A stretch of DNA of 62,414 nucleotides from Agromyces albus (GTDB taxonomy: Bacteria; Actinomycetota; Actinomycetes; Actinomycetales; Microbacteriaceae), in NCBI RefSeq assembly GCF_004134825.1, contig NZ_SDPN01000022.1, forward strand, positions 1 to 62,414. The letters are read 5' to 3'. A program made the translations under genes and the position numbers. Below are positions 1 through 9,906 of the stretch, piece after piece. Positions within the stretch are counted from its first letter, which is position 1, and every line of letters starts with the position of its first letter. The notes below the pieces were generated by a model. The model was not told the DNA's origin. It worked only from the letters and a program-made list of their open reading frames with translations, and did no database searches.

Positions 1-2
1 AG

Positions 3-1232
3 CGGGCTCGCCTCCTGGGCTTCCCGAACCATGCGGCGGCGGTCACCGCCGACGAGACGGCGGGCTCGCCCGAGGCGGTCGCCGCGCTGCTCGAGCGCCT
101 CGCGCCGATCGCCGCCGACAATGCGCGCCGCGAGGCCGCCGATCTCGCAAGGCGAGCGGCGCAGCTCGGGCAACGGGCCGTCACGGCATCCGACTGGGCC
201 TTCCTGACCGAGCAGGTGCGCGCCGAGCGCTACGCGGTCGACCTGCAGGCGATGCGCCCGTACTTCGAGTTCGAGCGCGTGCTGCGCGACGGCGTCTTCC
301 ACGCGGCGACACTGCTCTACGGGGTGCAGTTCAGCGAGCACACCGATCTCGTCGGGTACCACGCCGACACCAGGATCTTCGAGGTGACCGAAGCCGACGG
401 CTCACCCGTCGGCCTGTACCTCATCGACCCGTACACACGTGACTCCAAGCGGGGCGGGGCCTGGATGAGCTCCCTCGTCGAGCAGTCCGCGCTCGCCGGC
501 ACGCTTCCCGTCGTCGTCAACAACCTCAACGTGTCGAAGCCGGCCGCTGGCGAGCCGACGCTGCTCACGTTCGATGAGACCGAGACCCTGTTCCACGAGT
601 TCGGCCACGCACTCCACGGGCTCTTCGCGCGCGTGAGCTACCCGTCGCAGGCCGGCACGAACGTGTACCGCGACTTCGTCGAGTTCCCGAGCCAGGTGAA
701 CGAGATGTGGATGCTCCGCCCCGAGGTGCTCGGCAACTACGCCGTGCATCACGAGACGGGCGAGCGGATGCCGCAGGAGCTCGTCGACCGCCTGCTCGAG
801 TCGCGCGGCTTCAACGAGGGCTTCTCGACGGCGGAGTACCTCGCTGCGGCGATGCTCGACCAGGCCTGGCACCGGCTGGCCGCCGACGACCTCGTCACGG
901 ATGTCGCGGCATTCGAGCACTCCGCGCTCCACGCGGCGGGGCTCGACGACGCGCTCGTGCCACCGCGGTACGCGAGCACATACTTCGCGCACGTCTTCGC
1001 GGGCGGCTACGACGCCGGCTACTACTCCTACATCTGGAGCGAGGTGCCGGGCGCCGACGCCATCAAGTGGTTCGAGGAGCACGGCGGAGCCACGCGAGAG
1101 AACGGCGAACGGTTCCGGCGCCACCTGCTCGCGATCGGCGGCAGCAAGGACCCGCTCGAGGCGTACCGGGAGTTCCGCGGGCAGGATGCCGCGATCGAGC
1201 CGCTGCTCAGGCGCCGGGGCTTGGCCGGTTGA
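3..1232 (+). CDS. M3 family oligopeptidase (Dcp/OpdA-like), 5'-truncated by window edge
   Basis: Zinc metallopeptidase of the thimet oligopeptidase (M3) family, which cleaves short peptides in the cytoplasm. The frame is open from base 3, so the gene starts upstream of the window and about 410 C-terminal residues are seen. The zinc motif HEFGH is encoded near base 594 within FHEFGHALHG, and the C-terminal catalytic domain is intact (conserved stretches around YRDFVEFPSQ and FAGGYDAGYYSY). A GTG at 216 opens a shorter frame, but strong homology-type sequence (RLLGFPNHAA) lies upstream of it, so it is not the true start. The stop codon directly touches the stop codon of the convergent sufT gene with no base between. 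Whether it is a dipeptidyl carboxypeptidase or an oligopeptidase cannot be told from this part. Confidence 0.9.
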   Translation, partial: RARLLGFPNHAAAVTADETAGSPEAVAALLERLAPIAADNARREAADLARRAAQLGQRAVTASDWAFLTEQVRAERYAVDLQAMRPYFEFERVLRDGVFHAATLLYGVQFSEHTDLVGYHADTRIFEVTEADGSPVGLYLIDPYTRDSKRGGAWMSSLVEQSALAGTLPVVVNNLNVSKPAAGEPTLLTFDETETLFHEFGHALHGLFARVSYPSQAGTNVYRDFVEFPSQVNEMWMLRPEVLGNYAVHHETGERMPQELVDRLLESRGFNEGFSTAEYLAAAMLDQAWHRLAADDLVTDVAAFEHSALHAAGLDDALVPPRYASTYFAHVFAGGYDAGYYSYIWSEVPGADAIKWFEEHGGATRENGERFRRHLLAIGGSKDPLEAYREFRGQDAAIEPLLRRRGLAG

Positions 1233-1562
1233 TCAGATCGCGAAGCCGAGGGCGCGCATCATGTCGCGTCCGTCGTCGGTGATGCGCTCAGGACCCCACG
1301 GCGGCATCCAGACCCAGTTGATGCGGAACGCGTCGACGGTGCCGTCGAGTGCCTCGGCGGTCTGCTCTTCGATGACGTCGGTGAGGGGGCATCCGGCGCT
1401 CGTGAGCGTCATGTGGATGATGAGGGCGTCGTTCTCCTCATCCCAGCCGAGGTCGTAGATGAGCCCGAGATCGACGATGTTGACGCCGAGCTCAGGGTCC
1501 ATGACGTCTTTCAGCGCCTCGGTGACCTGGTCGAAGCGCTCTGGAGCGAGTGAGGTGACCAT
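1233..1562 (-). CDS. sufT: SufT-like metal-sulfur cluster assembly factor (MIP18/DUF59 family)
   Basis: 109-residue protein of the MIP18/DUF59 family, which helps mature Fe-S proteins. The family signature is clear: DPELGVNIVDLGLIY near residue 22, followed by the conserved cysteine in TSAGCPLTD. It is the last gene of the suf cluster. Its ATG lies 6 nt downstream of a TAGACT hexamer whose TAG is the sufC stop codon, and no Shine-Dalgarno sequence is visible. It may therefore be made from its own leaderless transcript as well as by readthrough from sufC. The 3' end abuts the M3 peptidase stop without a gap, and no terminator hairpin separates them. Confidence 0.9.
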   Translation of the reverse strand: MVTSLAPERFDQVTEALKDVMDPELGVNIVDLGLIYDLGWDEENDALIIHMTLTSAGCPLTDVIEEQTAEALDGTVDAFRINWVWMPPWGPERITDDGRDMMRALGFAI

Positions 1563-1571
1563 GTCGGCAGT

Positions 1572-2333
<762 letters not shown>

Positions 2334-2358
2334 GTTCGTGTGTGGTCTCTTTCGGTAG

Positions 2359-2375
2359 CCGGCCGCTCGGGCCGG
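2359..2375. other. Small GC hairpin between the Rieske gene and sufC
   Basis: Inverted repeat CCGGCC / GGCCGG with a 5-nt loop in the 50-nt spacer between two co-directional suf genes. It has no T-run, so an mRNA processing or stabilising role is more likely than full termination. This is inference from structure only. Confidence 0.35.
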
Positions 2376-2383
2376 AGGCTGTT

Positions 2384-2710
2384 TCAGACGGTCAGGGTGA
2401 CCGTGGGATCGATGTGGACGCCGCCGTCGACGAGCTCGACGCGGAAGACCGGCACCGGCTCGTAGGCGGGCAGGGTGAGTGGCTTCCCGGTGCGGAGCGA
2501 GAACTTGGAGCCGTGTGCCCAGCACTCGAGGGTGTCGTCTTCGACGAACCCCTCGGCAAGCGAGATGTCGCCGTGCGTGCAGGTGTCGCCGATCGCGAAG
2601 ATGTCGCCGGCCGAGTCCTTCACGACCGCGATGGGGATTCCGTCGATGACGAAGCGGGCCGCCTGGTCGACGGCCAGCTCATCGATGCTGCAGACGCGAA
2701 CGGATGCCAC
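2384..2710 (-). CDS. Rieske-type [2Fe-2S] ferredoxin (non-heme iron oxygenase ferredoxin subunit-like) in suf operon
   Basis: 108-residue soluble Rieske protein. The cluster ligands are visible as C44-x-H46 (CTH) and C63-x2-H66 (CWAH). No transmembrane segment is present, so it resembles oxygenase ferredoxins rather than bc1 Rieske subunits. A gene of this type sits inside the suf operon of many actinobacteria. Its task there is not established; electron supply to cluster assembly, or acting as an assembly client, are possible. The GTG start is one base after the sufD stop, which implies translational coupling. sufC follows in the same direction. Confidence 0.88.
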   Translation of the reverse strand: MASVRVCSIDELAVDQAARFVIDGIPIAVVKDSAGDIFAIGDTCTHGDISLAEGFVEDDTLECWAHGSKFSLRTGKPLTLPAYEPVPVFRVELVDGGVHIDPTVTLTV

Positions 2711-2711
2711 G

Positions 2712-3893
2712 TCAGCTCCCCAGGAGCTCTGCCTCGATCGCGGCGGTCAGCCGCTCCTCGAGGTCTGGTGAGCCGATCTTCTGCACGATCTCCAGGAGGA
2801 AGCCGCGTACCACGAGGCGTCGCGCTTCGTCTTCGCGGATGCCGCGCGCCATCAGGTAGAACAACTGCTCGTCGTCGAATCGGCCGGTCGCACTCGCGTG
2901 CCCGGCGCCGGCGATGTCGCCGGTCTCGATCTCGAGGTTCGGCACGGAGTCGGCACGTGTGCCGTCGGTGAGCACGAGGTTGCGGTTCTGCTCGTAGCTG
3001 TCGGTGCCGACCGCCGCGTTGCCGATGAGCACGTCGCCGATCCACACCGTGCGGGCGCCCTGGCCCTGGAGCGCACCCTTGTAGGTGACGCGGCTGCGCG
3101 TGTGCGGGGCGTCGTGGTGCACGAACACCTGCTGCTCGAGGTGCTGGCCGGCGTCGGCGAAGTACAGGCCGAGCGCCTCGATGTCGGAGCCCTGCTCGGC
3201 GAGGTGTGTCGACGGGTTCACTCGCACGACCTTGCCGCCGAGCGAGACGACGATGTGCTTGAGGAACGCGTCGCGGTCGAGGCGGGCGAAGTGGCTCGCG
3301 AGGTGCACCGCGTCGTCGTTCCACTCCTGGAGCGCGACGACGGTGAGCAACGCGCCCTCGCCGACGATGATCTCGACGTTCTCCGAGAGCCGGGCGTCGC
3401 CGATGCCGCGCAGCACGACGAGGCCGCGGCTGTTCGGCGCCGCCTCGATGATCGTGTGCGCTGCGCGCGGCGTGGCGCCGAGGCCGGAGCGGGTGACCGC
3501 GACGACCTTCTCGTCTTCGCCGCTGACGGCGATGAGCAGCGCCTCGTCGAATGAGCTCCACGCGTTGGCGGCGGCCCGCTCCTCAGGAATGCCGGCGCGG
3601 CCGATGCGGGCGTCGCCGCGGTCGATCCAGGAGACCTCGACGCCCGCGGCATCCGTCGTCTCGATCTCGACTCGCGAACCGTCGAGTTCGCCGCCGATGA
3701 GGTCGGCGAACGTGGCGACGGGCGAGAACTTCCACTCGTGCTCGCGGCCGGTGACCTGCGCGAAGTCGTCGACGTTCACGGAACGGAATCGCTCGGATCG
3801 CGTCTGGACGGGCACGACGGGGCCGTCGGTGTGCGGCCGGAAGCCGTGCTGCTCGGCGGTGGGCATAGCTGTGCTCTGCGTTGCGGCGGCCAT
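2712..3893 (-). CDS. sufD: Fe-S cluster assembly protein SufD
   Basis: Scaffold subunit that pairs with SufB in the SufBC2D complex. It has 393 residues, the typical length. The beta-helix core is followed by the C-terminal helical segment that binds SufC (DDEQLFYLMARGI, then the PDLEERL region), and this parallels the same segment in SufB. The ATG is preceded by the sufB TAA two bases upstream, so the two are translated as a coupled pair. The N-terminal part (residues 1-130) is the divergent SufD-type region. Confidence 0.94.
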   Translation of the reverse strand: MAAATQSTAMPTAEQHGFRPHTDGPVVPVQTRSERFRSVNVDDFAQVTGREHEWKFSPVATFADLIGGELDGSRVEIETTDAAGVEVSWIDRGDARIGRAGIPEERAAANAWSSFDEALLIAVSGEDEKVVAVTRSGLGATPRAAHTIIEAAPNSRGLVVLRGIGDARLSENVEIIVGEGALLTVVALQEWNDDAVHLASHFARLDRDAFLKHIVVSLGGKVVRVNPSTHLAEQGSDIEALGLYFADAGQHLEQQVFVHHDAPHTRSRVTYKGALQGQGARTVWIGDVLIGNAAVGTDSYEQNRNLVLTDGTRADSVPNLEIETGDIAGAGHASATGRFDDEQLFYLMARGIREDEARRLVVRGFLLEIVQKIGSPDLEERLTAAIEAELLGS

Positions 3894-3895
3894 TC

Positions 3896-5314
3896 TTAAC
3901 CGACCGATCCTTCCATGCCCATCTCGATGAGCTTGTTGAGTTCCATCGCGTACTCCATCGGGAGCTCGCGGGCGATCGGTTCGATGAAGCCGCGCACGAT
4001 CATGGCCATCGCCTCGTCTTCGGGCAGGCCGCGGCTCATCAGGTAGAAGAGCTGCTCCTCGCTCACCTTCGAGACGGTCGCCTCGTGGCCGAGCTTCACG
4101 TCGTCGACACGGATGTCGATCGCCGGGTAGGTGTCGGACCTGGAGATGGTGTCGACGAGGAGGGCGTCGCAGCGCACGGTGTTGGCCGAGTGATGCGCGT
4201 TCGCATCGATGCGGACCTCACCGCGGTATCCCGCACGACCGCCGCCGCGGGCGATCGACTTCGAGACGATCGACGACTGCGTGTACGGCGCCATGTGGAT
4301 CATCTTCGCGCCGGCGTCTTGGTGCTGGCCCGGGCCCGCGAACGCGACCGAGAGGGTCTCGCCCTTGGCGTGCTCGCCCATGAGGAAGATCGACGGGTAC
4401 TTCATCGTGACCTTCGAGCCGATGTTGCCGTCGATCCACTCCATGGTGGCACCTTCGGCAGCGGTGGCGCGCTTGGTGACGAGGTTGTAGACGTTGTTCG
4501 ACCAGTTCTGGATCGTCGTGTAGCGAACGCGGGCGTTCTTCTTCACGATGATCTCGACGACCGCCGAGTGCAGCGAGTCGGACTTGTAGATCGGGGCGGT
4601 GCAGCCCTCGATGTAGTGCACGTAGCTGCCCTCGTCGGCGATGATCAGCGTGCGCTCGAACTGGCCCATGTTCTCGGTGTTGATGCGGAAGTAGGCCTGC
4701 AGCGGGATCTCGACGTGCACGCCCGGCGGCACGTAGACGAACGATCCGCCCGACCATACGGCCGTGTTCAGCGCAGCGAACTTGTTGTCGCCCGCGGGGA
4801 TCACGGTGCCGAAGTACTCCTCGAAGAACTCGGGGTGCTCGCGAAGTGCCGTGTCGGTGTCCATGAAGATGACGCCCTGGCGCTCGAGCTCTTCGTTGAT
4901 CTGGTGATAGACCACCTCGGACTCGTACTGGGCGGCGACGCCCGCGACGAGGCGCTGGCGCTCAGCCTCGGGGATGCCGAGCTTCTCGTAGGTGTTCTTG
5001 ATGTCGTCGGGCAGGTCTTCCCAGGTCTGGGCCTGCTTCTCGGTGGAGCGCACGAAGTACTTGATGTTGTCGAAGTCGATCTCCGAGAGATCTGCACCCC
5101 ACGTGGGCATCGGCTTGCGCTCGAAGAGCTGCAGCGCACGCTGGCGGCGCTGGAGCATCCATTCGGGCTCGCTCTTGAGGGCCGAGATGTCGGCCACCAC
5201 CTGGGGCGAGATGCCGCGTCGGGCGGATGCCCCGGCGGCGTCGGAGTCGGCCCAGCCGAACTCGTAGGTACCGAGTCCTTCGAGTTCTGGTCGGTCGATC
5301 AGTACGTCCGTCAT
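3896..5314 (-). CDS. sufB: Fe-S cluster assembly protein SufB
   Basis: Core scaffold subunit on which the cluster is built, with 472 residues. Conserved SufB stretches include [18 protein letters not shown] near the middle, YIEGCTAP, and the C-terminal SufC-binding segment [13 protein letters not shown]. The ATG has a strong ribosome site (GGGAGGAGAAGAGGGAGAG just upstream). It is the first gene of the suf operon. No sufR-type repressor gene precedes it, unlike in Mycobacterium; the divergent neighbour is ctaA. A leader of roughly 170 nt with a long hairpin is predicted. Confidence 0.96.
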   Translation of the reverse strand: MTDVLIDRPELEGLGTYEFGWADSDAAGASARRGISPQVVADISALKSEPEWMLQRRQRALQLFERKPMPTWGADLSEIDFDNIKYFVRSTEKQAQTWEDLPDDIKNTYEKLGIPEAERQRLVAGVAAQYESEVVYHQINEELERQGVIFMDTDTALREHPEFFEEYFGTVIPAGDNKFAALNTAVWSGGSFVYVPPGVHVEIPLQAYFRINTENMGQFERTLIIADEGSYVHYIEGCTAPIYKSDSLHSAVVEIIVKKNARVRYTTIQNWSNNVYNLVTKRATAAEGATMEWIDGNIGSKVTMKYPSIFLMGEHAKGETLSVAFAGPGQHQDAGAKMIHMAPYTQSSIVSKSIARGGGRAGYRGEVRIDANAHHSANTVRCDALLVDTISRSDTYPAIDIRVDDVKLGHEATVSKVSEEQLFYLMSRGLPEDEAMAMIVRGFIEPIARELPMEYAMELNKLIEMGMEGSVG

Positions 5315-5430
5315 GCTCTCCCTCTTCTCCTCCCGTGCAACCGGCTATCAGTCCGGCTCATTCCCCTCGCGAGTCGAGGTGCTCGGGATCGGGCGATGAT
5401 GTGCGGGTGGCTCCAGTGCGAACCTAAGAT

Positions 5431-5481
5431 GGCTGGGAACCCGCATCGCGCGTTGTCGCGCGCATCGCGGGATACCCAACC
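5431..5481 (-). other. Long imperfect hairpin at the predicted 5' end of the suf mRNA
   Basis: Read on the minus strand, three stem blocks nest: GGTTGGG with CCCAGCC (one G-U pair), CCCGC with GCGGG, and CGCGCG with CGCGCG around an ACAA loop. Small internal loops separate the blocks. It begins within a few bases of the transcription start predicted from the TATAGA box. It could affect mRNA stability or act as a regulatory leader. It matches no riboswitch class that I recognise. Confidence 0.45.
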
Positions 5482-5488
5482 CTTCAAG

Positions 5489-5517
5489 TCTATAGGGTCG
5501 CACTGCCGGTGGGTCAG
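5489..5517 (-). promoter_or_regulatory. Candidate sufB promoter
   Basis: On the minus strand a CTGACC -35 element and a TATAGA -10 element are separated by 17 bp. The predicted start lies near 5482, about 170 nt before the sufB ATG. The -35 overlaps the first of three 9-bp direct repeats. Confidence 0.45.
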
Positions 5518-5541
5518 TACGGTCAGTACTCCCAGTACCGT
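5515..5541. repeat. Three tandem 9-bp repeats between sufB and ctaA
   Basis: CAGTACGGT, CAGTACTCC and CAGTACCGT follow one another without spacing; the hexamer CAGTAC recurs exactly every 9 bp. The array abuts the suf -35 element on one side and ends about 30 bp before the ctaA start on the other. This is the placement expected of a regulator-binding array for one or both divergent genes. The regulator is unknown. Confidence 0.55.
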
Positions 5542-5572
5542 CACAGCGCGCCCGGATCAGGATCGAACGACC

Positions 5573-6511
5573 GTGAACCGGCTCATCGAGTGGCTGCCAG
5601 ATCGAGTCGACGGGAAGATCCGCCTCGTGGCATGGCTCTCGTTCGTCGCCGAGACGATGATCATCGCCACCGGCGGGGCTGTGCGGCTGACCGGTTCGGG
5701 CCTCGGATGCCCCACTTGGCCCACGTGCACGGCCGACTCCCTCGTGCCCACCGAAGAACTCGACTACCACAGCATCATCGAGTTCGGGAACCGCATGATG
5801 ACGGGCGTCGTCGGCATCATCGCCCTCGTGCTCTTCGTGCTCGTCTGGCGCATCCGCGCCGAGCGGCGCGACCTCTTCACCCTCGCGTTCATCGTCGGCG
5901 CCGGGGTGGTCGCCCAGGCGATCGTCGGCGGCATCACCGTGTGGACGGGCCTCAACCCGTTCATCGTGGGCTTCCACTACGTCTCCTCGCTCGTGCTCGT
6001 GTGCGTCTCGGCGGCGTTCATCGCCCGGATGCACCAGCCCCCCGGGCCGCGTGAACGCGCCGTGCCGGGTTGGTACGCCGGGCTCACACACGCGACGAGC
6101 GCGGTGCTCGCGATCACGATCGTCTTCGGCGTGCTCACCACGGGCTCCGGGCCCCATTCCGGCGACACGGATGCCGGTCGTACTGGATTCGACTCCGAGC
6201 TCCTCGAGCATGTGCACGCCTGGCCCGGCTACGCGCTTCTCGCCCTCACGCTCGTGCTCGCCGCGGCAGCGTGGCAGCTCCGCCTGCCGACGCTGCGCTG
6301 GGCGCTCGCTCTCGTCGCGGTCGAGCTCGTGCAGGTGACCGTCGGCCTCATCCAGGCCCGCTCGGGCCTGCCGCCCCTGCTCGTGGGCATCCACATGGTG
6401 CTCGCAGCCCTCACGGCCGCAGCCATGACGGTCGTCGTGCTGCAGCTCAAGCAGCCCACGGGCGCGTCGCAGTCGCCGGCAGAGATGCCGACGGCGGCAT
6501 CCGCTCGCTGA
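5573..6511 (+). CDS. ctaA: Heme A synthase (COX15/CtaA family)
   Basis: Membrane protein that oxidises heme O to heme A for cytochrome aa3 oxidase. It has 312 residues with eight predicted membrane helices. Heme-ligand histidines sit at the expected places (DYHSIIEFGNR, FHYVSSL, EHVHAWPGY, GIHMVLAAL). The extracytoplasmic cysteine pair GLGCPTWPTC, known as a redox-active pair in CtaA, is present. GTG was chosen as the only start codon near the first family-like residues (NRLIEWLPDRVDG); upstream in-frame sequence lies in the repeat array. It is divergent from sufB and convergent with ctaB. Confidence 0.92.
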   Translation: MNRLIEWLPDRVDGKIRLVAWLSFVAETMIIATGGAVRLTGSGLGCPTWPTCTADSLVPTEELDYHSIIEFGNRMMTGVVGIIALVLFVLVWRIRAERRDLFTLAFIVGAGVVAQAIVGGITVWTGLNPFIVGFHYVSSLVLVCVSAAFIARMHQPPGPRERAVPGWYAGLTHATSAVLAITIVFGVLTTGSGPHSGDTDAGRTGFDSELLEHVHAWPGYALLALTLVLAAAAWQLRLPTLRWALALVAVELVQVTVGLIQARSGLPPLLVGIHMVLAALTAAAMTVVVLQLKQPTGASQSPAEMPTAASAR

Positions 6512-6545
6512 GACAGCCCCGGCGCCGCACGGGAGGAACGCAGCG

Positions 6546-7466
6546 TCAGAACGGGAGCAGCGGGTCGATCCCGATCGCGAGGAACACGAGCGACAGGTAG
6601 ACGATCGAGCCGTGGAACACGCGCATCGGCGACACCTGCTCGTGCCGGATCGCGAGGCTGTAGAGCCGGTGCGTCTCGGCGATGAACCACACGCCTGTGA
6701 CGACCGCGACCGTGGAGTACACGAGTCCCATGCCGGCGATCGGGATGAGCAGCAGCGAGCACGCCACGGTGGCCCACGCATAGAGGATGACCTGGAGGCC
6801 GACCTGCGCACGGCCGCGCACCACGGCGAGCATCGGCACTCCGGCGGCGGCGTAGTCGTCTTTGTACTTCATCGACAGCGGCCAGTAGTGCGGCGGGGTC
6901 CACAGGAAGATGATGAGGAAGAGGATGAGGGGTGCCCAGTCGAGGCTCTCGGTGACCGCCGCCCAGCCGATCAGCACGGGCATGCAGCCCGCGACCCCGC
7001 CCCACACGATGTTCTGCGAGGTGCGGCGCTTGAGGATGAGGCTGTAGAAGACGACGTAGAGCAGGATCGCCGCGAGCGAGAGCACCGCCGCGAGCCAGTT
7101 CGTGAAGAGCCACAGCCAGGCGATCGAGGCGGCGCCGAGCGCGTAGGCGAAGACGAGCGCCTCACGGTCGCTCAGTTCGCCGGTGACGAGCGGGCGACCG
7201 CGCGTTCGCTTCATGAGCCGGTCGATGTCGCGATCGATGTAGCAGTTGAACGCGCCCGCCGCGCCCGCGCTCATCGCGCCGCCGATGAGCGTCGCGACCA
7301 GGAGCCAGAGATCGGGCAACCCCTGCTGGGCGAGGATCATCGTGGGCGCCGTCACGACGAGCAGCAGCTCGATCACGCGCGGCTTGGTGAGGGCGAGGTA
7401 GGCGGCGAGCTTGCGCCGAGCGGTCATCGCCGGTCGTGCGCCACGGATGTCTACGGCTGCCTGCAT
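6546..7466 (-). CDS. ctaB: Protoheme IX farnesyltransferase (heme O synthase)
   Basis: UbiA-family prenyltransferase that attaches farnesyl to protoheme, giving the heme O substrate of CtaA. It has 306 residues and about nine membrane helices. The Asp-rich prenyl diphosphate motif is [19 protein letters not shown], near residue 75. It is convergent with ctaA; the 34 bp between them show no clear terminator. A TAGAAT hexamer lies about 55 nt upstream of its ATG and may be its -10 box. Confidence 0.94.
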   Translation of the reverse strand: MQAAVDIRGARPAMTARRKLAAYLALTKPRVIELLLVVTAPTMILAQQGLPDLWLLVATLIGGAMSAGAAGAFNCYIDRDIDRLMKRTRGRPLVTGELSDREALVFAYALGAASIAWLWLFTNWLAAVLSLAAILLYVVFYSLILKRRTSQNIVWGGVAGCMPVLIGWAAVTESLDWAPLILFLIIFLWTPPHYWPLSMKYKDDYAAAGVPMLAVVRGRAQVGLQVILYAWATVACSLLLIPIAGMGLVYSTVAVVTGVWFIAETHRLYSLAIRHEQVSPMRVFHGSIVYLSLVFLAIGIDPLLPF

Positions 7467-7521
7467 CGTTCCTCTTCCGGTGCGCGGGCGGCTTTCTGCG
7501 GACCTCGCGCGACCCCAGACG

Positions 7522-7527
7522 ATTCTA
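7522..7527 (-). promoter_or_regulatory. Candidate -10 (TAGAAT) for ctaB
   Basis: TAGAAT on the minus strand would give a leader of about 50 nt. No good -35 hexamer is visible at 16-18 bp. The 323-bp divergent spacer 7467-7790 also holds the tkt promoter region, and I see no additional gene in it. Confidence 0.35.
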
Positions 7528-7589
7528 GGCCATGCGCGTCATCCGCATGCTCCGGAGCACGCCCGAAACCTCACAATTCCAGACGTCCG

Positions 7590-7613
7590 CTGTGAAGTCA
7601 CGCCCCGTCACAG
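7590..7613. promoter_or_regulatory. Inverted repeat CTGTGA-N12-TCACAG upstream of tkt (candidate operator)
   Basis: Perfect 6-bp arms separated by 12 bp. The downstream arm coincides with the position of a -35 element relative to the TATACT box that follows, so a bound regulator would block or contact RNA polymerase. The spacing differs from CRP/GlxR sites (6 bp), so the binding protein is unknown. Confidence 0.4.
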
Positions 7614-7635
7614 AGCCCCGTCAAGTCCATATACT
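7608..7635 (+). promoter_or_regulatory. Candidate tkt operon promoter
   Basis: TATACT -10 at 7630-7635, with a weak -35 (TCACAG) 16 bp upstream. It predicts a leader of about 150 nt before tkt. The same TATACT hexamer occurs in front of secG. Confidence 0.4.
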
Positions 7636-7790
7636 GAGGAAAGCGCGCCCGGCGGCGTGACCCGGGATCGCCGTTCAGTCAAGGCATCCGGCCGGGTCGT
7701 TCGCCAGGCGGAACCGCGCCGCAACGTCCTCGGCGGGTCGGGGGCAGATCGGTTGCCCGACGCCGTCACGATCGGAAGGAACAGCACCTC

Positions 7791-9881
7791 GTGGCACCTC
7801 TGCAATGGGAAACCCTCGACGACCGCGCGGTCGACACCGCCCGCGTCCTCGCGGCCGACGCCGTGGAGAAGGTCGGCAATGGTCACCCCGGCACGGCGAT
7901 GAGCCTCGCTCCCGCCGCCTACCTGCTCTTCCAGAAGGTCATGCGCCGTGATCCGGCCGACCACGACTGGCTCGGTCGCGACCGCTTCGTGCTCTCGGCG
8001 GGTCACAGCTCGCTCACCCAGTACGTGCAGCTCTACCTCGCCGGCGACGGCCTCGAGCTCAGCGACCTCGAGTCGCTGCGCACGTGGGGCTCGAAGACGC
8101 CCGGCCACCCCGAGTACGGTCACACCGCGGGCGTCGAGATCACCACCGGCCCGCTCGGCCAGGGCCTCGCCTCGGCCGTCGGCTTCGCCTATGCCGCTCG
8201 CTTCGAGCGCGGTCTCTTCGACCCCGAGGCAGCCCCCGGCACGAGCCCCTTCGACCACTTCGTGTACGTCATCGCCGGCGACGGCGACCTGCAGGAGGGC
8301 GTGACGAGCGAGGCATCCTCGCTCGCAGGCCACCAGCAGCTCGGCAACCTCGTCGTCATCTACGACTCGAACCAGATCTCGATCGAAGACGACACGAACA
8401 TCGCCTTCACCGAGAACGTGGCCGAGCGGTATGCGTCCTACGGATGGCACGTGCAGACCGTCGACTGGAAGGGCACGGGCGAGTACGTCGAAGACGTGCC
8501 CGCGCTCGACGCCGCGATCGCGGCCGCGAAGGGCGAGACGTCGAAGCCCTCCATCGTCATCCTGAAGACGATCATCGGCTGGCCGAGCCCGGGCAAGCAG
8601 AACTCCGGCAAGATCCACGGATCGGCACTCGGCGCCGCCGAGCTCGCCGCGACGAAGGAGGTGCTCGGCTTCGACCCCGAGCTGAACTTCGTCGTCGACG
8701 CCGAGGTGCTCGAACACACGCGGCGCGCCGGTGAGCGCGGTGCCGCGGCACGCGCCGAATGGCAGCGCTCCTTCGACGAGTGGGCCGAGGCGAATCCCGA
8801 CCGCAAGGCACTGCTCGACCGGCTCGAGGCCGGAGAGCTTCCCGCCGACATCGAATCGGTGCTGCCGAGCTTCGATGGCGGCACCGAGGTGTCGACCCGT
8901 GCGGCATCCGGCAAGGTCATCAACGCCCTCGCCGGCGCGCTCCCCGAGTTCTGGGGCGGCTCCGCCGACCTCGCCGAGTCGAACCTCACGACGATCAACG
9001 GCGCGCCCTCGTTCATCCCCTCCGAGTGGTCGACGCACGAGTTCGCGGGCAACCCGTACGGGCGTGTGCTGCACTTCGGCATCCGCGAGCACGCGATGGG
9101 TGCGATCCTCAACGGCATCGTCCTGCACGGCAAGACGCGCGCGTTCGGCGGCACGTTCCTCATCTTCAGCGACTACATGCGCCCGGCCGTTCGCCTGGCC
9201 GCGCTCATGAAGGTGCCCTCGATCTTCGTCTGGACGCACGACTCCGTCGCGCTCGGCGAAGACGGCCCGACGCACCAGCCCATCGAGCAGCTCGCAACGC
9301 TCCGCGCGATCCCGGGCTTCACCGTGGTGCGACCGGCCGACGCGAACGAGGTCGCGCAAGCGTGGCTCGAGATCCTGAAGCGTCGCGACGCGCCCGTCGG
9401 CATCGCCCTCACGCGCCAGAACATCCCGGTGTTCGAGCGCGGCGACGGCGCGGCATCCGGCGACACCCTCGCCGCCGCCTCGAACCTCGCCAAGGGCGCC
9501 TACGTGCTCGCCGACGCACCGTCGGGCACGCCCGACGTCATCCTCATCGCCACGGGTTCCGAGGTGCAGCTCGCACTCGGCGCACGCGACGAGCTCGCCG
9601 CCGACGGCATCGAGGCCCGAGTGGTCTCCGCGCCGAGCCTCGAATGGTTCGAGGAGCAGGATGCCGCGTACCGCGAGTCGGTGCTGCCCGCCGCCGTGAC
9701 GGCTCGAGTGTCGGTCGAGGCCGGCATCGCGCTCACCTGGCAGCGCTACGTCGGCGACCGGGGCCGCAGCGTCTCGATCGATCACTTCGGCGCATCCGCC
9801 GACTACAAGACCCTGTTCCGCGAGTTCGGCATCACGACAGAAGCCGTCGTCGCCGCCGCGAAGGAATCGCTCGCGTCCTGA
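7791..9881 (+). CDS. tkt: Transketolase
   Basis: Thiamine-diphosphate enzyme that moves two-carbon units between pentose phosphate pathway sugars. It has 696 residues, full length. The TPP-binding region begins [13 protein letters not shown] near residue 160, the N-terminal substrate region has [11 protein letters not shown], and the pyrimidine domain has the [13 protein letters not shown] stretch. GTG start with GGAAGGA ten bases upstream. It is the first gene of a six-gene carbon operon and is followed 25 bp later by tal. Confidence 0.96.
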   Translation: MAPLQWETLDDRAVDTARVLAADAVEKVGNGHPGTAMSLAPAAYLLFQKVMRRDPADHDWLGRDRFVLSAGHSSLTQYVQLYLAGDGLELSDLESLRTWGSKTPGHPEYGHTAGVEITTGPLGQGLASAVGFAYAARFERGLFDPEAAPGTSPFDHFVYVIAGDGDLQEGVTSEASSLAGHQQLGNLVVIYDSNQISIEDDTNIAFTENVAERYASYGWHVQTVDWKGTGEYVEDVPALDAAIAAAKGETSKPSIVILKTIIGWPSPGKQNSGKIHGSALGAAELAATKEVLGFDPELNFVVDAEVLEHTRRAGERGAAARAEWQRSFDEWAEANPDRKALLDRLEAGELPADIESVLPSFDGGTEVSTRAASGKVINALAGALPEFWGGSADLAESNLTTINGAPSFIPSEWSTHEFAGNPYGRVLHFGIREHAMGAILNGIVLHGKTRAFGGTFLIFSDYMRPAVRLAALMKVPSIFVWTHDSVALGEDGPTHQPIEQLATLRAIPGFTVVRPADANEVAQAWLEILKRRDAPVGIALTRQNIPVFERGDGAASGDTLAAASNLAKGAYVLADAPSGTPDVILIATGSEVQLALGARDELAADGIEARVVSAPSLEWFEEQDAAYRESVLPAAVTARVSVEAGIALTWQRYVGDRGRSVSIDHFGASADYKTLFREFGITTEAVVAAAKESLAS

Positions 9882-9906
9882 CGCGAGCACGAAGGAGAAA
9901 CACCTC

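Noticed and set aside
3881..5572. Open frame continuing upstream of ctaA across sufB
   Set aside because: It is the antisense shadow of sufB followed by the non-coding leader; family sequence begins only at the GTG at 5573.
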